45,426 nt of DNA from Elioraea sp. Yellowstone (GCF_006704265.1 NZ_VIKA01000011.1:1-45426); one strand, 5' to 3'. Positions 35,182-44,981 are shown, numbered from the stretch's first letter. Notes: generated by a model not told the origin, from the letters alone. Program-made: numbers and translations.

Positions 35182-36180
35182 ATGCAGGCGACGGCGCTCG
35201 ACCGCCCGGCCGTGACCGACACGCTGGTCGCGGTGCGCGACCTCTCCGTGCGCTTCGTCTCGAAGGAGGCGACGGTGCATGCGGTGAACGGCGTCTCCTT
35301 CGACCTCGCCGCCGGCGAGGTGCTGGTGATCCTGGGCGAGTCCGGCTCAGGCAAGTCGGTAACGCTGCGCGCGCTGATGCGGCTGCTGCCGCCGCGCAAG
35401 GCGGTGATCGAGGGCGCGATCCGCATCGCCGGCCACGACGTGCTCGCGCTTCCCCCGCGCGCGCTCGAGGATTTCCGCGGCGGCGTGGCGTCGATGATCT
35501 TCCAGGAGCCGATGACCGCGCTCGATCCGGTGTTCACCATCGGCACCCAGATCGCCGAGACCATCATCCGCCACGAGGGCACATCCCGCGCCGAGGCCGA
35601 CCGGCGCGCGCTCGAACTGCTCGAACTGGTGCAGATCCCGTCGGCGAAGCGGCGGCTCGGCAACTACCCGCACGAGCTCTCGGGGGGGCTGCGCCAGCGG
35701 GCGATGATCGCGATCGCGCTCGCCTGCCGGCCGCGGCTGCTGCTCGCCGACGAGCCCACCACCGCGCTTGATGCCACCGTGCAGATCCAGATCCTGCTGC
35801 TCCTGCGCAGGCTGCAGCGCGAGCTCGGCATGGGCGTGATCCTCGTCACCCACGATCTCGGCGTGGCCGGCGAGATCGCCGACCGGGTGGCGGTGATGTA
35901 TGCCGGCCGCTTCGTCGAGTCCGGCATGGTCGAGGAGGTGATGAAGCGTCCTCTGCATCCCTATACCCAGGGGCTGATGGGCAGCACCGTGCACGCCGGT
36001 CTGCGCGGGGTGCGGCTCGCCGCGATCCCGGGCGCGCCGCCCGATCTCGCGCGGCTGCCCCCCGGCTGCGCCTTCGCCCCGCGCTGTCCCCACGCCGAGG
36101 ATGCCTGCCGCGCCGCCGTGCCTGCCGAGAAGCGGCCGGTACCGGAGCACATGGCGCGCTGCATCCGCATCGCCGCCTGA
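35182..36180 (+). CDS. Oligopeptide-type ABC transporter ATPase (OppD/DppD-like)
   Basis: 332 aa from ATG 35182, with GGAGG at the proper distance; the GTG at 35167, which overlaps the previous stop, is an alternative start five codons upstream. Walker A GESGSGKSV, Q-loop MIFQEPMTALDP, signature LSGGLRQR, Walker B LLLADEPTTALD, H-loop VTHDLG and the C-terminal CAFAPRCPHAEDAC extension. It should heterodimerise with the OppF-like ATPase before it. The next gene, a molybdenum-enzyme subunit, starts one base after the stop. Confidence 0.9.
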   Translation: MQATALDRPAVTDTLVAVRDLSVRFVSKEATVHAVNGVSFDLAAGEVLVILGESGSGKSVTLRALMRLLPPRKAVIEGAIRIAGHDVLALPPRALEDFRGGVASMIFQEPMTALDPVFTIGTQIAETIIRHEGTSRAEADRRALELLELVQIPSAKRRLGNYPHELSGGLRQRAMIAIALACRPRLLLADEPTTALDATVQIQILLLLRRLQRELGMGVILVTHDLGVAGEIADRVAVMYAGRFVESGMVEEVMKRPLHPYTQGLMGSTVHAGLRGVRLAAIPGAPPDLARLPPGCAFAPRCPHAEDACRAAVPAEKRPVPEHMARCIRIAA

Positions 36181-36181
36181 C

Positions 36182-38551
36182 ATGCACGAGGGGGTTCCGC
36201 GTCGTTTCGGCATCGGCCAGCCGGTGCGCCGCACCGAGGACCCGCGCCTCCTGCGCGGCCGGGGCCGGTACGTGGACGACCTCGCCCCGCCCGATGCGCT
36301 GCATGCGGTGTTCGTCCGCTCGCCGCACGCCCATGCCCGGATCGTCGCGATCGACGCGGCGGCGGCGCGTGCCGTGCCCGGTGTCGTCGCCGTCGTCACC
36401 GGCGCTGACCTGCGCGCCGCCGGGCGCGGCGCCCTGCCGTGCGACCTGCCTCTCACCGGCGACGATGGCCGTCCCGCGCGCTATCCGCCGCGCCTCGCCC
36501 TGCCGCACGATCGTGCGCGTTTCGTCGGCGAGGCGGTGGCGATGGTGGTGGCCGAGACGCTCGCGGCGGCGCGCGACGGCGCCGAGGCCGTGACGGTGGA
36601 ATGGGGGCCGCTCGATCCCGTGATCGGCATCGGGCAGGCACGGACGGCGCCCGCGATCCACGACGAGGTGCCGGGCAACCGCGCCTATCGCTGGCAGGCC
36701 GGCGACGCCGCCGCCGTCGAGCGCGCCTTCGCGACGGCGGCGCATGCCGTCTCGGTGCCGGTGCGGATCAACCGCGTCGCGGTCGCCCCGCTCGAGACGC
36801 GCGGCGCGGTGGCCTCCTGGGATGCCGCGCTCGGCCGCTGGACCCTGCTCGCCGCCACCCAGGGCACCACCGAGGCGCACGGCGAACTGACGCGCGGCGC
36901 GCTCGGTGTCGCACCGCAGGCGCTCAGGATCGTCACTCCCGATGTCGGCGGCGGGTTCGGCATGAAGAACCATGCCTATCCCGAGCATGTCGCGCTCCTG
37001 CACGCGGCGCAGGCGCTCGGCCGTCCGGTGCGCTGGCAGGCCGAGCGCACGGAGGCCTTCGTCAGCGACAGCGCCGGGCGCGACCACGAGATCACGGTCG
37101 CGCTCGCGCTCGATGCCGAGGCGCGCATCACCGCCGTGCGCTGGACCTGGGCCGCCGATCTCGGCGCCTACTGCGTCGGCTTCGGCCCCGGTGTGGGCAC
37201 GATCGGCGGCCCGCGCATCGCCGTCGGGCCCTACGCGATCCCGGCCTTCCACGTGCTGAGCGAGGGGTTCCTGACCACCACCGCGCCGGTCGATGCCTAT
37301 CGCGGCGCCGGCAAGCCGGAGGCGGCCTGTGCGCTGGAGGTGGCGATGGACGCGGCGGCCGCGGCGATCGGCCTGGACCCGGCCGAACTGCGCCGGCGCA
37401 ACCTCGTGCCCGCCTCGGCCATGCCCTGGCGCACGGCGACGGGGCAGACCTACGACAGCGGCGATTTCGCGGCCGTGATGGAGCGTGCGCTCGCGCTCGC
37501 CGACCGCGCGGGCTTCGCCGCCCGTCGCCGCGCGGCGGAGGCGCGCGGGCTCCTGCGCGGCCTCGGCTTCGGCGTCTATGTCGAGCCCTCCGGCTTCCGC
37601 GACAACCGCGTGCAGGTGGCGTTCGACCGTCAGGGCGGCGTGACCGTGACGCTGAGCGCGGTCTCGAACGGCCAGCCGCACGAGACGGTATTCGCGCAGA
37701 TCCTGCACGACCGGCTCGGCGTGCCCTTCGAGCGCATCCGCGTGGTTCAGGGCGATTCGGACGTCACCGGCTATGCCTCGGGCACGGCCGGGTCGCGCAC
37801 GCTGACGGTCACGGGGGTGGGGCTCTATCGCTGCGCCGAGGCGATCGAGGCGAAGGGACGCCGGATCGCGGCCAACCTGCTCGAGGCGGCGGCCGAGGAC
37901 ATCGTCGCCGAGCGCGGCGTCTTCCGCATCGCCGGCACCGACCGCGCGGTCGGCATCGCCGAGGTCGCGGCCGCCGCGTGGAACCCCGCCATGGTGCCCG
38001 AGGACGAGAGCCTCGGGCTGGAGGCCTCCGCCCACCCGGTCCAGCGCGTGCCGAACTACCCGAACGGCTGCCACGTCGCCGAGGTGGAGATCGATCCGGC
38101 GACCGGGGTGGTCCGGCTCGAGCGCTACACGGCGGTGAACGATTTCGGCGTCGTGGTGAACCCGCTGACCCTGCGCGGCCAGGTGACGGGCGGGATCGCC
38201 CAGGGTGTCGGCCAGGCGCTGCTCGAGGACATGCGCTACGACCCCGAGACCGGCCAGACCGCGACCGCCTCCTTCATGGACTACGCCGTCCCGCGCGCCG
38301 ACGACCTGCCCGCGATCGACTGGGAGACGGTGGAGATTCCCTGCCGGACCAATCCCCTGGGCGTGAAGGGGTGCGGCGAGGCGGGCTGCGCCGGCAGCCT
38401 GCCGGCAGCGATGAACGCGGTCGCGGACGCGCTCCGTTCCGCCGGCGTGCCGGAGGCGGCGCTGCCACTGCCGATGCCCGCCACGCCCGAACGCGTGTGG
38501 CGGGCGCTCCGGTGCGGCAACACTTCGTCACACCCCGCCGCGGCTTCGTGA
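36182..38551 (+). CDS. Xanthine dehydrogenase-family molybdopterin-binding subunit (CoxL-like, form II)
   Basis: 789 aa from ATG 36182. N-terminal a/b hammerhead domain (GRGRYVDDL ... RFVGEAVAMVVAE), then the Mo-pterin part with GGGFGMKNHAYPEH, the form-II active-site loop AYRGAGKPEA (a Lys where AYRGAGR is usual), and the catalytic Glu733 in GCGEAG. It hydroxylates an aromatic, heterocyclic or aldehyde substrate. Form I CO dehydrogenase would read AYRCSFR, so CO oxidation is excluded. No FeS or FAD subunit gene is adjacent. It could be an isolated large subunit that shares small subunits from elsewhere. Confidence 0.9.
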   Translation: MHEGVPRRFGIGQPVRRTEDPRLLRGRGRYVDDLAPPDALHAVFVRSPHAHARIVAIDAAAARAVPGVVAVVTGADLRAAGRGALPCDLPLTGDDGRPARYPPRLALPHDRARFVGEAVAMVVAETLAAARDGAEAVTVEWGPLDPVIGIGQARTAPAIHDEVPGNRAYRWQAGDAAAVERAFATAAHAVSVPVRINRVAVAPLETRGAVASWDAALGRWTLLAATQGTTEAHGELTRGALGVAPQALRIVTPDVGGGFGMKNHAYPEHVALLHAAQALGRPVRWQAERTEAFVSDSAGRDHEITVALALDAEARITAVRWTWAADLGAYCVGFGPGVGTIGGPRIAVGPYAIPAFHVLSEGFLTTTAPVDAYRGAGKPEAACALEVAMDAAAAAIGLDPAELRRRNLVPASAMPWRTATGQTYDSGDFAAVMERALALADRAGFAARRRAAEARGLLRGLGFGVYVEPSGFRDNRVQVAFDRQGGVTVTLSAVSNGQPHETVFAQILHDRLGVPFERIRVVQGDSDVTGYASGTAGSRTLTVTGVGLYRCAEAIEAKGRRIAANLLEAAAEDIVAERGVFRIAGTDRAVGIAEVAAAAWNPAMVPEDESLGLEASAHPVQRVPNYPNGCHVAEVEIDPATGVVRLERYTAVNDFGVVVNPLTLRGQVTGGIAQGVGQALLEDMRYDPETGQTATASFMDYAVPRADDLPAIDWETVEIPCRTNPLGVKGCGEAGCAGSLPAAMNAVADALRSAGVPEAALPLPMPATPERVWRALRCGNTSSHPAAAS

Positions 38552-38621
38552 CCGGAAAGGAGATTGTTCCCAACCGGCCGCGGTGCCATCTTCCCCGCGG
38601 ATCCAGGGGAGTCTGGCGTCG

Positions 38622-39737
38622 ATGCGAAGCGCATCGCAGATCGCGGTCGTCGCGGTGGTGGCCGGCCTGGGCGCCGGCTGGTACCTCTACGGCGCCCGTC
38701 TGGGGCTGCCCGACCCGCTGGTGCTGGTCGGGCTTCGGCCGGTCGCGGAGGCGAACGCGAACCGCCCGGCGGGGGGCGCGCGCGTGCAGGTGGTCACCGC
38801 GCCGGTGCGCCAAGCCGCCGTGGTCGAGCGGATCGAGAGCATCGGCACCGCGCGCGCGCGCGAGGCCGTGACCGTCACCAGCCGCGTCTCGGGCATCGTC
38901 GCCGCCATCCGCTTCGAGGAGGGCCAGAAGGTCGCTGCCGGCGACATCCTGGTGGAGCTCGACCGCAGCCAGCAGGTCGCCGCGCTCGATCGGGCGCGCG
39001 CGGCCGCCGACGATGCGCGCACCAAGCTCGACCGGGCCCGCAGGCTGCGCGCCACCCAGGCGGTGGCGGAGGCGCAGATCGACCAGCTCGAGGCGGCGCT
39101 GCGCCAGGCCGAGGCCCAGGTGCGCGAGGCCGCGGCAAGGGTCGAGGAGATGAAGATCATCGCCCCCTTCTCGGGCCGCGTCGGGCTGCGCCAGGTGAGC
39201 CTCGGCGCGCTGATCCAGCCGGGCACGGCGGTGACCACGCTCGACGACCTCGCGCGGCTGCGCGTCGAGTTCGCGGTGCCCGAGGTGCATGTCGCCCGCC
39301 TCGCGGTCGGCCAGCGCGTGGTCGCGACCTCGAGCGCGTACGACGACCGGCGCTTCGAGGGCGAGGTGACCGTGGTCGATACGCGCATCGATCCCGCGAC
39401 GCGGACGGTGCGCGCGGTCGCCGAGTTCCCCAATCCGGACGAGACCCTGAAGCCCGGCCTGTTCCTCAACATCGCCCTCACCCTTGCCGAGCGCCCGGTG
39501 GCGCTGCTGGTGCCGGAGGAGGCGATCGACCCGGTGGGTGACCGCACCTTCGTCTTCGCCGTGCGCGACGGCCGCGCGGTGCGCCAGGAGGTGCGGCTCG
39601 GCATGCGCACGCAGGGAGAGGTCGAGGTGCTGAGCGGCATCGCCGCCGACGACCAGGTGGTGGTCCGCGGTCTGCAGCGGCTGCGCAACGGTATGCCGGT
39701 GCACGTCACCGAGGTGTTGCGCCGGCCGATGAGCTGA
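38622..39737 (+). CDS. RND efflux periplasmic adaptor (MFP)
   Basis: 371 aa from ATG 38622, with AGGGGAG upstream; the frame opens 13 codons earlier without family similarity. One N-terminal anchor (~5-25), lipoyl halves around VTSRVSGIVAAIRFEEGQKV and IIAPFSGRVGLRQVS, helical hairpin (~115-175), a beta-barrel (DLARLRVEFAVPE) and membrane-proximal domain near the end. It links the RND pump encoded 31 bp downstream to an outer-membrane channel, which is not in the window. Confidence 0.92.
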   Translation: MRSASQIAVVAVVAGLGAGWYLYGARLGLPDPLVLVGLRPVAEANANRPAGGARVQVVTAPVRQAAVVERIESIGTARAREAVTVTSRVSGIVAAIRFEEGQKVAAGDILVELDRSQQVAALDRARAAADDARTKLDRARRLRATQAVAEAQIDQLEAALRQAEAQVREAAARVEEMKIIAPFSGRVGLRQVSLGALIQPGTAVTTLDDLARLRVEFAVPEVHVARLAVGQRVVATSSAYDDRRFEGEVTVVDTRIDPATRTVRAVAEFPNPDETLKPGLFLNIALTLAERPVALLVPEEAIDPVGDRTFVFAVRDGRAVRQEVRLGMRTQGEVEVLSGIAADDQVVVRGLQRLRNGMPVHVTEVLRRPMS

Positions 39738-39768
39738 TCCTTCGCGCGGGCAGGCACGGGACGGGGCG

Positions 39769-42700
39769 ATGGTCCTCTCCGACGTTTCGATCAAGCGGCC
39801 GGTCTTCGCCACCGTCATGAGCCTGCTCGTGGTGGTGCTGGGGCTCGCCGCCTTCACCAAGCTGCCGGTGCGCGAGCTGCCGCAGATCGATCCGCCGATC
39901 GTCTCGATCACCACCCAGTACCGCGGCGCCGCCGCCCCCGTGGTCGAGACCCAGGTGACCGAGATCATCGAGGGCGCGATCGCGGGCATCGAGGGGATCA
40001 ACATCATTTCCTCGGAGTCGCGCGACGAGCGCAGCCGGGTGGTGATCGAGTTCCGCCTGACGCGCGACATCGACGCCGCAGCGAACGATGTGCGCGACCG
40101 TGTCGCGCGCGCGCTGACCAGGCTGCCCGACACGGCCGATGCGCCGGTGGTCGCCAAGCAGGACGCCGATGCGCGCGCCATCCTGTGGGTCACGCTGGTC
40201 TCCGACCGCCACACCGGCATGGAGCTGACCGACATCGCGCGCACGCTGATGGTCGATCGGCTCTCCACCGTGGACGGGGTGGCGAACGTCGTCATCAGCG
40301 GCGAACGGCGCTTCGCCATGCGCATCTGGCTCGACCGCCGCACGCTTGCCGCGCGCGGGCTGACGGTCGAGGACGTCGAGAACGCGATCCGGCGCGAGAA
40401 TGTCGAGCTGCCCGGGGGACGGCTCGAGAGCAGCGCGCGCGAGTTCAGCGTGCGCACGGACACGCGGCTTGCCACGCCGCAGCAGTTCCGCTCGATCGTC
40501 GTCGCGCAGCGGGGAGGCACGCAGGTGCTGCTCGGCGACGTCGCACGGGTCGAGATCGCGCCGGAGGACGACCGCGGCGAACTCCGCGTGATGCGCCAGA
40601 CCGGCGTCGGACTGGGCATCCAGCGCCAGTCCACCGCGAACACGCTCTCGGTCGCGAACGGGGTGAAGGCGGAGGTCGAACGGCTCAGGCCCGCCCTGCC
40701 CGAGGGCATCAGGATCGTCTACGGCTACGACGAGAGCCTGTTCATCGCCCAGTCGATCTACGAGGTGTTCCACGCGCTGATGATCGCGCTCTCGCTGGTG
40801 ATCGGCGTGATCTTCCTGTTCCTCCGGTCCTGGCGCGCCACGATCATCCCGGCGGTCGCGATCCCGGTCTCGATCATCGGCTCGTTCATCGCGCTCGCGG
40901 CGCTCGGCTTCTCGCTCAACGTGCTGACGCTGCTCGGCATGGTGCTGGCGATCGGCATCGTCGTCGACGACGCGATCGTCGTGCTCGAGAACATCCACCG
41001 CCGCATCGAGGAGGGCGAACAGCCGCTGGTCGCCGCCTTCCGTGGCGCGCGGCAGATCGCCTTCGCGGTGGTCGCGACCACGCTGGTGCTGGTCTCGGTG
41101 TTCCTGCCGATCTCCTACCTGGAGGGCCAGACGGGGCGGCTGTTCAGCGAGTTCGGCTTCGCGCTCGCCGCCTCGGTTCTGGTCTCGGGCTTCGTCGCGC
41201 TCAGCCTGACGCCGATGATGTGCTCGAAGCTCCTGCGCCCGCACGCGGCCGACGGGCGGCTCGTGCGCTGGACCGAGCCCGCCTTCGTCGGGCTGAACCG
41301 CGGCTTCCGCTGGGCGCTCGAGCGCAGCCTGCGGGCGCCGATCCTGGTGCTGGCCGGGTCGGTCGGCGTGTCGCTGGTGGCGGTGGCGCTGTTCGTGGCA
41401 CTGCCCAAGGAGTTCGCCCCGGTCGAGGATCGCGGCGTCGTCGTCGTGCCGATCACGGCGCCCGAGGGCGCCTCCTTCGCCTACACCCGCGAGCACGTGG
41501 CGAAGGTCGAGGACATCCTCCTTCCCTATGTCGAGCGTGGGGACGGCGTGATCGTGTTCGCCTCGATCGGCGGCTTCGGCCGGCCGGCGATCTCGAACAC
41601 CGCCAACGTGTTCCTGCGCCTCGCGCCGTGGCAGAGCCGCACCGTCAAGCAGCAGGACCTGACCGCCGAGATCTTCCCCAAGGTCGCGGCCATCCCGGGC
41701 GTTCGCGCCTTCGCCGTCAATCCCGGCTCGCTCGGAAGCCGCGGCTTCCAGGCGCCGATCCAGTTCGTCCTGCAGGGCCCCGACTACGATACGCTGGTGC
41801 AGTGGCGCGATGCGGTGATGGAGCGGCTGCGCGAGAGCCCCCTGCTGGTGAACATCGACAGCAACTTCAAGGAGACCAAGCCCGAGATGCGCGTCGGCAT
41901 CGATCGCCGGCGCGCGGCCGATCTCGGCATCTCGATCGAGACCATCGGGCGCACGATCGAGACCATGCTGGGGGCGCGCGAGGTGGGCACCTATGTCGAG
42001 CGCGGCAACGAATACAAGGTGATCCTGCAGGCGGAGCCGGCCGACCGGGCGACGCCGCACGACCTGCAGAACATCTTCGTGCGCACCCGGTCGGGCGAGC
42101 TCGTGCCGCTTGCGAACCTGATCACGCTCGCCGAACGCGCCCGCCCGCAGTCGCTCAACCGCGAGGACCGTCTGCGCTCGATCACGGTGACCGCGAGCCT
42201 CGCGCCGGGCGCCAGCCTTGGCGAGGCGCTCGAGGCGGTGGAGGCGGCGGCGATCGACGTGCTGCCGCCCGAGGCGCGCTTCACCTGGCGCGGCCAGAGC
42301 CGCGAGTTCAAGGAGAGCTCCTCGGCGCTCTACGTCACCTTCGGCCTCGCCCTGCTGATCGTCTTCCTGGTGCTCGCCGCGCAGTTCGAGAGCTTCGTCC
42401 ATCCCTTCATCATCCTGCTCTCGACGCCGCTCGCGGTGACGGGCGGTCTCGCCGCCCTCTACGTGCTCGGCCTCTCGCTCAACATCTTCAGCCAGATCGG
42501 GCTGATCCTGCTGATCGGGCTGATGGCGAAGAACGGCATCCTGGTCGTCGAGTTCGCCAACCAGCTCCGCGACCAGGGCCGCGCCGTGCGCGAGGCGGTG
42601 CTCGAGGCCTCGGTGGCGCGGCTCCGGCCGATCCTGATGACGACGATCGCCACCATCCTGGGCGCTTGGCCGCTCGCCGCCGCGACCGGCGCGGGAGCGG

Positions 42701-42882
42701 AGAGCCGGCAGGCGCTCGGGGTGGTGGTGATCGGCGGCATGGGGCTCTCGACGCTGATCACGCTGTTCGCGATCCCGGCCCTCTACCTGCTGCTCGCCCC
42801 GCTGACCCGCCCCTCGGGCGAGATCGCGCGCCGGCTCGCCGCGATCGAACGGGGTGCGGCTTCGCCCCAGCCCGCCGAATAG
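39769..42882 (+). CDS. RND multidrug efflux permease (AcrB/MexB class)
   Basis: 1037 aa with 12 membrane segments and two large periplasmic loops. Proton-relay residues are conserved: Asp400-Asp401 in GIVVDDAIVV (TM4) and Lys921 in GLMAKNGILV (TM10). N-terminal SIKRPVFATVMSLLVVVLG is typical. The hydrophobe/amphiphile (HAE1) group fits by length and pattern. It exports drugs, detergents or metabolites as a trimer. Together with the adaptor it forms a two-gene operon; no regulator or outer-membrane factor is next to it. Confidence 0.95.
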   Translation: MVLSDVSIKRPVFATVMSLLVVVLGLAAFTKLPVRELPQIDPPIVSITTQYRGAAAPVVETQVTEIIEGAIAGIEGINIISSESRDERSRVVIEFRLTRDIDAAANDVRDRVARALTRLPDTADAPVVAKQDADARAILWVTLVSDRHTGMELTDIARTLMVDRLSTVDGVANVVISGERRFAMRIWLDRRTLAARGLTVEDVENAIRRENVELPGGRLESSAREFSVRTDTRLATPQQFRSIVVAQRGGTQVLLGDVARVEIAPEDDRGELRVMRQTGVGLGIQRQSTANTLSVANGVKAEVERLRPALPEGIRIVYGYDESLFIAQSIYEVFHALMIALSLVIGVIFLFLRSWRATIIPAVAIPVSIIGSFIALAALGFSLNVLTLLGMVLAIGIVVDDAIVVLENIHRRIEEGEQPLVAAFRGARQIAFAVVATTLVLVSVFLPISYLEGQTGRLFSEFGFALAASVLVSGFVALSLTPMMCSKLLRPHAADGRLVRWTEPAFVGLNRGFRWALERSLRAPILVLAGSVGVSLVAVALFVALPKEFAPVEDRGVVVVPITAPEGASFAYTREHVAKVEDILLPYVERGDGVIVFASIGGFGRPAISNTANVFLRLAPWQSRTVKQQDLTAEIFPKVAAIPGVRAFAVNPGSLGSRGFQAPIQFVLQGPDYDTLVQWRDAVMERLRESPLLVNIDSNFKETKPEMRVGIDRRRAADLGISIETIGRTIETMLGAREVGTYVERGNEYKVILQAEPADRATPHDLQNIFVRTRSGELVPLANLITLAERARPQSLNREDRLRSITVTASLAPGASLGEALEAVEAAAIDVLPPEARFTWRGQSREFKESSSALYVTFGLALLIVFLVLAAQFESFVHPFIILLSTPLAVTGGLAALYVLGLSLNIFSQIGLILLIGLMAKNGILVVEFANQLRDQGRAVREAVLEASVARLRPILMTTIATILGAWPLAAATGAGAESRQALGVVVIGGMGLSTLITLFAIPALYLLLAPLTRPSGEIARRLAAIERGAASPQPAE

Positions 42883-42953
42883 TCGGGCTGCATCGGCGCG
42901 GGTTCCGCGGACCGTCCCGCCGGCGCAGGATGGTGGCGGAGAGGGGAGGACGC

Positions 42954-43754
42954 ATGGACGCGACGGCACCGGTGCTGACGGAGATCGGGGGGAACGGCGT
43001 GGCGTGGGTCACGCTGAACCGGCCGAAGGTCAACAACGCCTACGACGAGGAGATGCTCGCCGCGCTGCAGGAGGGGCTCGCGCGGCTCGCCGCCGACGCC
43101 GCCGTGCGCGTCGTCGTGATCGCGGGGCAGGGGAGGCACTTCCAGGCGGGGGCGGATCTCGCCTGGCTCGCGCGCGCGGCCGAGTATCCGCCGGAGCGTG
43201 CCTATCGCGCCTCGATGGCGACCACGCGCACGATGCGGATGCTGAACGAGCTGCCCAAGATCACCGTCGCCAAGGTGCGCGGCGGCTGCTTCGGCGGCGG
43301 CGCGGGCGTGGTCTGCTGCTGCGACATCGCGATCGCCGAGGAGGGAGCGATCTTCGGCCTGACCGAGGTGCGCGTGGGTGTGGCGCCGACGCCGATCAGC
43401 ACGCACATGGTGCATGCGCTCGGCCTCAGGCAGGCGCGCCGCTATGCGCTCACCGGCGAGCGCTTCGGCGCGGCCGAGGCGCTGCGCATCGGCCTCGTGC
43501 ACGAGGTGGTGCCGGCCGACCGGCTCGATGCGCGCGTGGACGAGATCGTGGCGGAGGCGCTGATGGCGGCTCCCGGCGCGGTCGCGCGCGCGAAGGCGTC
43601 CATGCTCGGCGCTACCGGCTGGGCGCTCGACGAGGCGACGATGTCCTGGCTCGCGCATGACAGCGCGATGCAGCGCGCCTCGGCCGAGGGGAAGGAGGGG
43701 CTTGCCGCCTTCCGCGAGAAACGCCGCCCCGCCTGGGCGCCCGCGCAGGGCTGA
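42954..43754 (+). CDS. Enoyl-CoA hydratase/isomerase (methylglutaconyl-CoA hydratase LiuC-like)
   Basis: 266 aa from ATG 42954, with GAGGGGAGG upstream. Crotonase motifs: LNRPKVNNAYDEEM, GRHFQAGADL, the oxyanion GGCFGGGAGVV and the catalytic Glu138 in FGLTEVRVGVAP. The first of the two usual Glu residues is a Gly (GGGAG), as in LiuC/AtuE-type hydratases. It hydrates an enoyl-CoA in leucine, isoprenoid or fatty-acid breakdown. No other liu genes are nearby; the Ldh-family gene starts 4 bp downstream and is probably co-transcribed. Confidence 0.9.
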   Translation: MDATAPVLTEIGGNGVAWVTLNRPKVNNAYDEEMLAALQEGLARLAADAAVRVVVIAGQGRHFQAGADLAWLARAAEYPPERAYRASMATTRTMRMLNELPKITVAKVRGGCFGGGAGVVCCCDIAIAEEGAIFGLTEVRVGVAPTPISTHMVHALGLRQARRYALTGERFGAAEALRIGLVHEVVPADRLDARVDEIVAEALMAAPGAVARAKASMLGATGWALDEATMSWLAHDSAMQRASAEGKEGLAAFREKRRPAWAPAQG

Positions 43755-43758
43755 GCCG

Positions 43759-44832
43759 ATGACCGAGATCCTCGCGGAGGCGCAGCTGTACGACGTGGCG
43801 CGGCTGCGCGCGGCGGCCGAGGCGGTGTTTCGCGCCGTCGGCTGCCCGGCCGACGAGGCCGCTGCCGTCGCCGAGCATCTGGCCGAGGCCAATCTCTGCG
43901 GCCACGACAGCCATGGCGTGATCCGCGTGCTGCCCTACGTGAAGGCGCTGCGGCGCGGCTACTTCCACGCCGGACGCACGCCCGAGGTGGTGCGCGAGGC
44001 GCCGGCGCTCGCGGTGCTGGACGGGGCGATGGGGCTCGGCCAGCCGCTCGCCAACGCCGCGACCGACCGCGCCTGTGCGATGGCTGCGGCCGCCGGCTCG
44101 GCGACCGTGCTGCTGCGCCGCGCGGGCCATGTCGGCCGGCTCGGCGCCTATGCCGAGCGCGCCGCCGCGCGCGGCATGGCGACCGTGATCTTCTGCAACG
44201 CGCCCCGCCCGGGCGGCGGCGTGATCGCGCCCTGGGGCGGCATCGGTCGCCGCCTCGGCGCGAGCCCGATCGCGATGGGCATGCCGCGTCCGCCCGCGCC
44301 CCCGGTGGTGCTCGACTTCTCCACCTCCTACTACGCGGTCGGCAAGCTGCGGGTGGCGCGCAACAGGGGCGAACTGCTGCCCGACCCGGCGGTGATCGCT
44401 GCCGACGGAACGCCGACGCGGGACCCGAACGCCTATTTCGGCCCGCCCGAGGGGGCGATGATCCCGTTCGGCGGCCACAAGGGCTATGCGCTCAATGTGT
44501 TCACCGACCTGCTCGCCGGCATGCTCTCGGGCGGCGGCGCCGACTACCCCCCGCCGGGCTCGGACGAGCAGGGCGGCAACAACCTGATGATCGTCGCCGT
44601 GGCGGTCGAGCAGGCGGCCGAGCCGGCCTGGCTTGCGCGCGCGATCGCCGATTATGCCGCCTGGGTGACCTCCGCCCCGCCGGTCGATCCGGCCCGGCCG
44701 GTGATGCTGCCGGGCGAGCCGGAGGCCGCGACCCGCCGCCGCCGCGCCGTCGAGGGCGTGCCGCTCGACCCGCGCACCGTGGCGCAGGTGAACGAGGCGG
44801 CGGCGCTGGTCGGGCTGGCAGCACCCCTGTAG
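43759..44832 (+). CDS. Ldh-family (malate/L-sulfolactate-type) NAD(P)-dependent dehydrogenase
   Basis: 357 aa from ATG 43759. Family motifs: CGHDSHGVIRV with His52, GAMGLGQPLANAA, RRAGHVGRLGAYAERAA, PIAMGMPRP and PFGGHKGYALNVFTDLLAG near the C-terminus. The Ldh_2 family includes malate, ureidoglycolate, L-sulfolactate and 2,3-diketogulonate dehydrogenases; the substrate is open. Ureidoglycolate dehydrogenase would fit the nitrogen-compound theme, but no other allantoin genes are seen. It probably forms a two-gene operon with the hydratase before it. Confidence 0.9.
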   Translation: MTEILAEAQLYDVARLRAAAEAVFRAVGCPADEAAAVAEHLAEANLCGHDSHGVIRVLPYVKALRRGYFHAGRTPEVVREAPALAVLDGAMGLGQPLANAATDRACAMAAAAGSATVLLRRAGHVGRLGAYAERAAARGMATVIFCNAPRPGGGVIAPWGGIGRRLGASPIAMGMPRPPAPPVVLDFSTSYYAVGKLRVARNRGELLPDPAVIAADGTPTRDPNAYFGPPEGAMIPFGGHKGYALNVFTDLLAGMLSGGGADYPPPGSDEQGGNNLMIVAVAVEQAAEPAWLARAIADYAAWVTSAPPVDPARPVMLPGEPEAATRRRRAVEGVPLDPRTVAQVNEAAALVGLAAPL

Positions 44833-44891
44833 CCGCCACAGGCCGCCCCGTCGCCACGCCGGGGTTGCGGTGGCGAGACCGCACGCCTAAA

Positions 44892-44909
44892 CTGAACCGT
44901 ATAGTTCAG
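44892..44909 (+). promoter_or_regulatory. TetR-type palindromic operator with embedded -10 box
   Basis: CTGAACCGTATAGTTCAG: six-base perfect arms (CTGAAC/GTTCAG) around CGTATA. TATAGT (44900-44905) inside the palindrome is a good -10 box, so a bound repressor would block transcription of the RND adaptor starting at 44982. Dyads of this shape are usual before TetR-controlled efflux operons. No clear -35 box is visible. Confidence 0.6.
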
Positions 44910-44981
44910 CGGGGGCGGGTCGGGGTCATCCCGGCCCGCCTTTCGTGACCCGACCCGCCTTGCGTGACCGGAGACATCACC

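Noticed and set aside
36182-38551. CO dehydrogenase large subunit (CoxL form I)
   Set aside because: The active-site loop reads AYRGAGK, not AYRCSFR, and coxM/coxS genes are missing.
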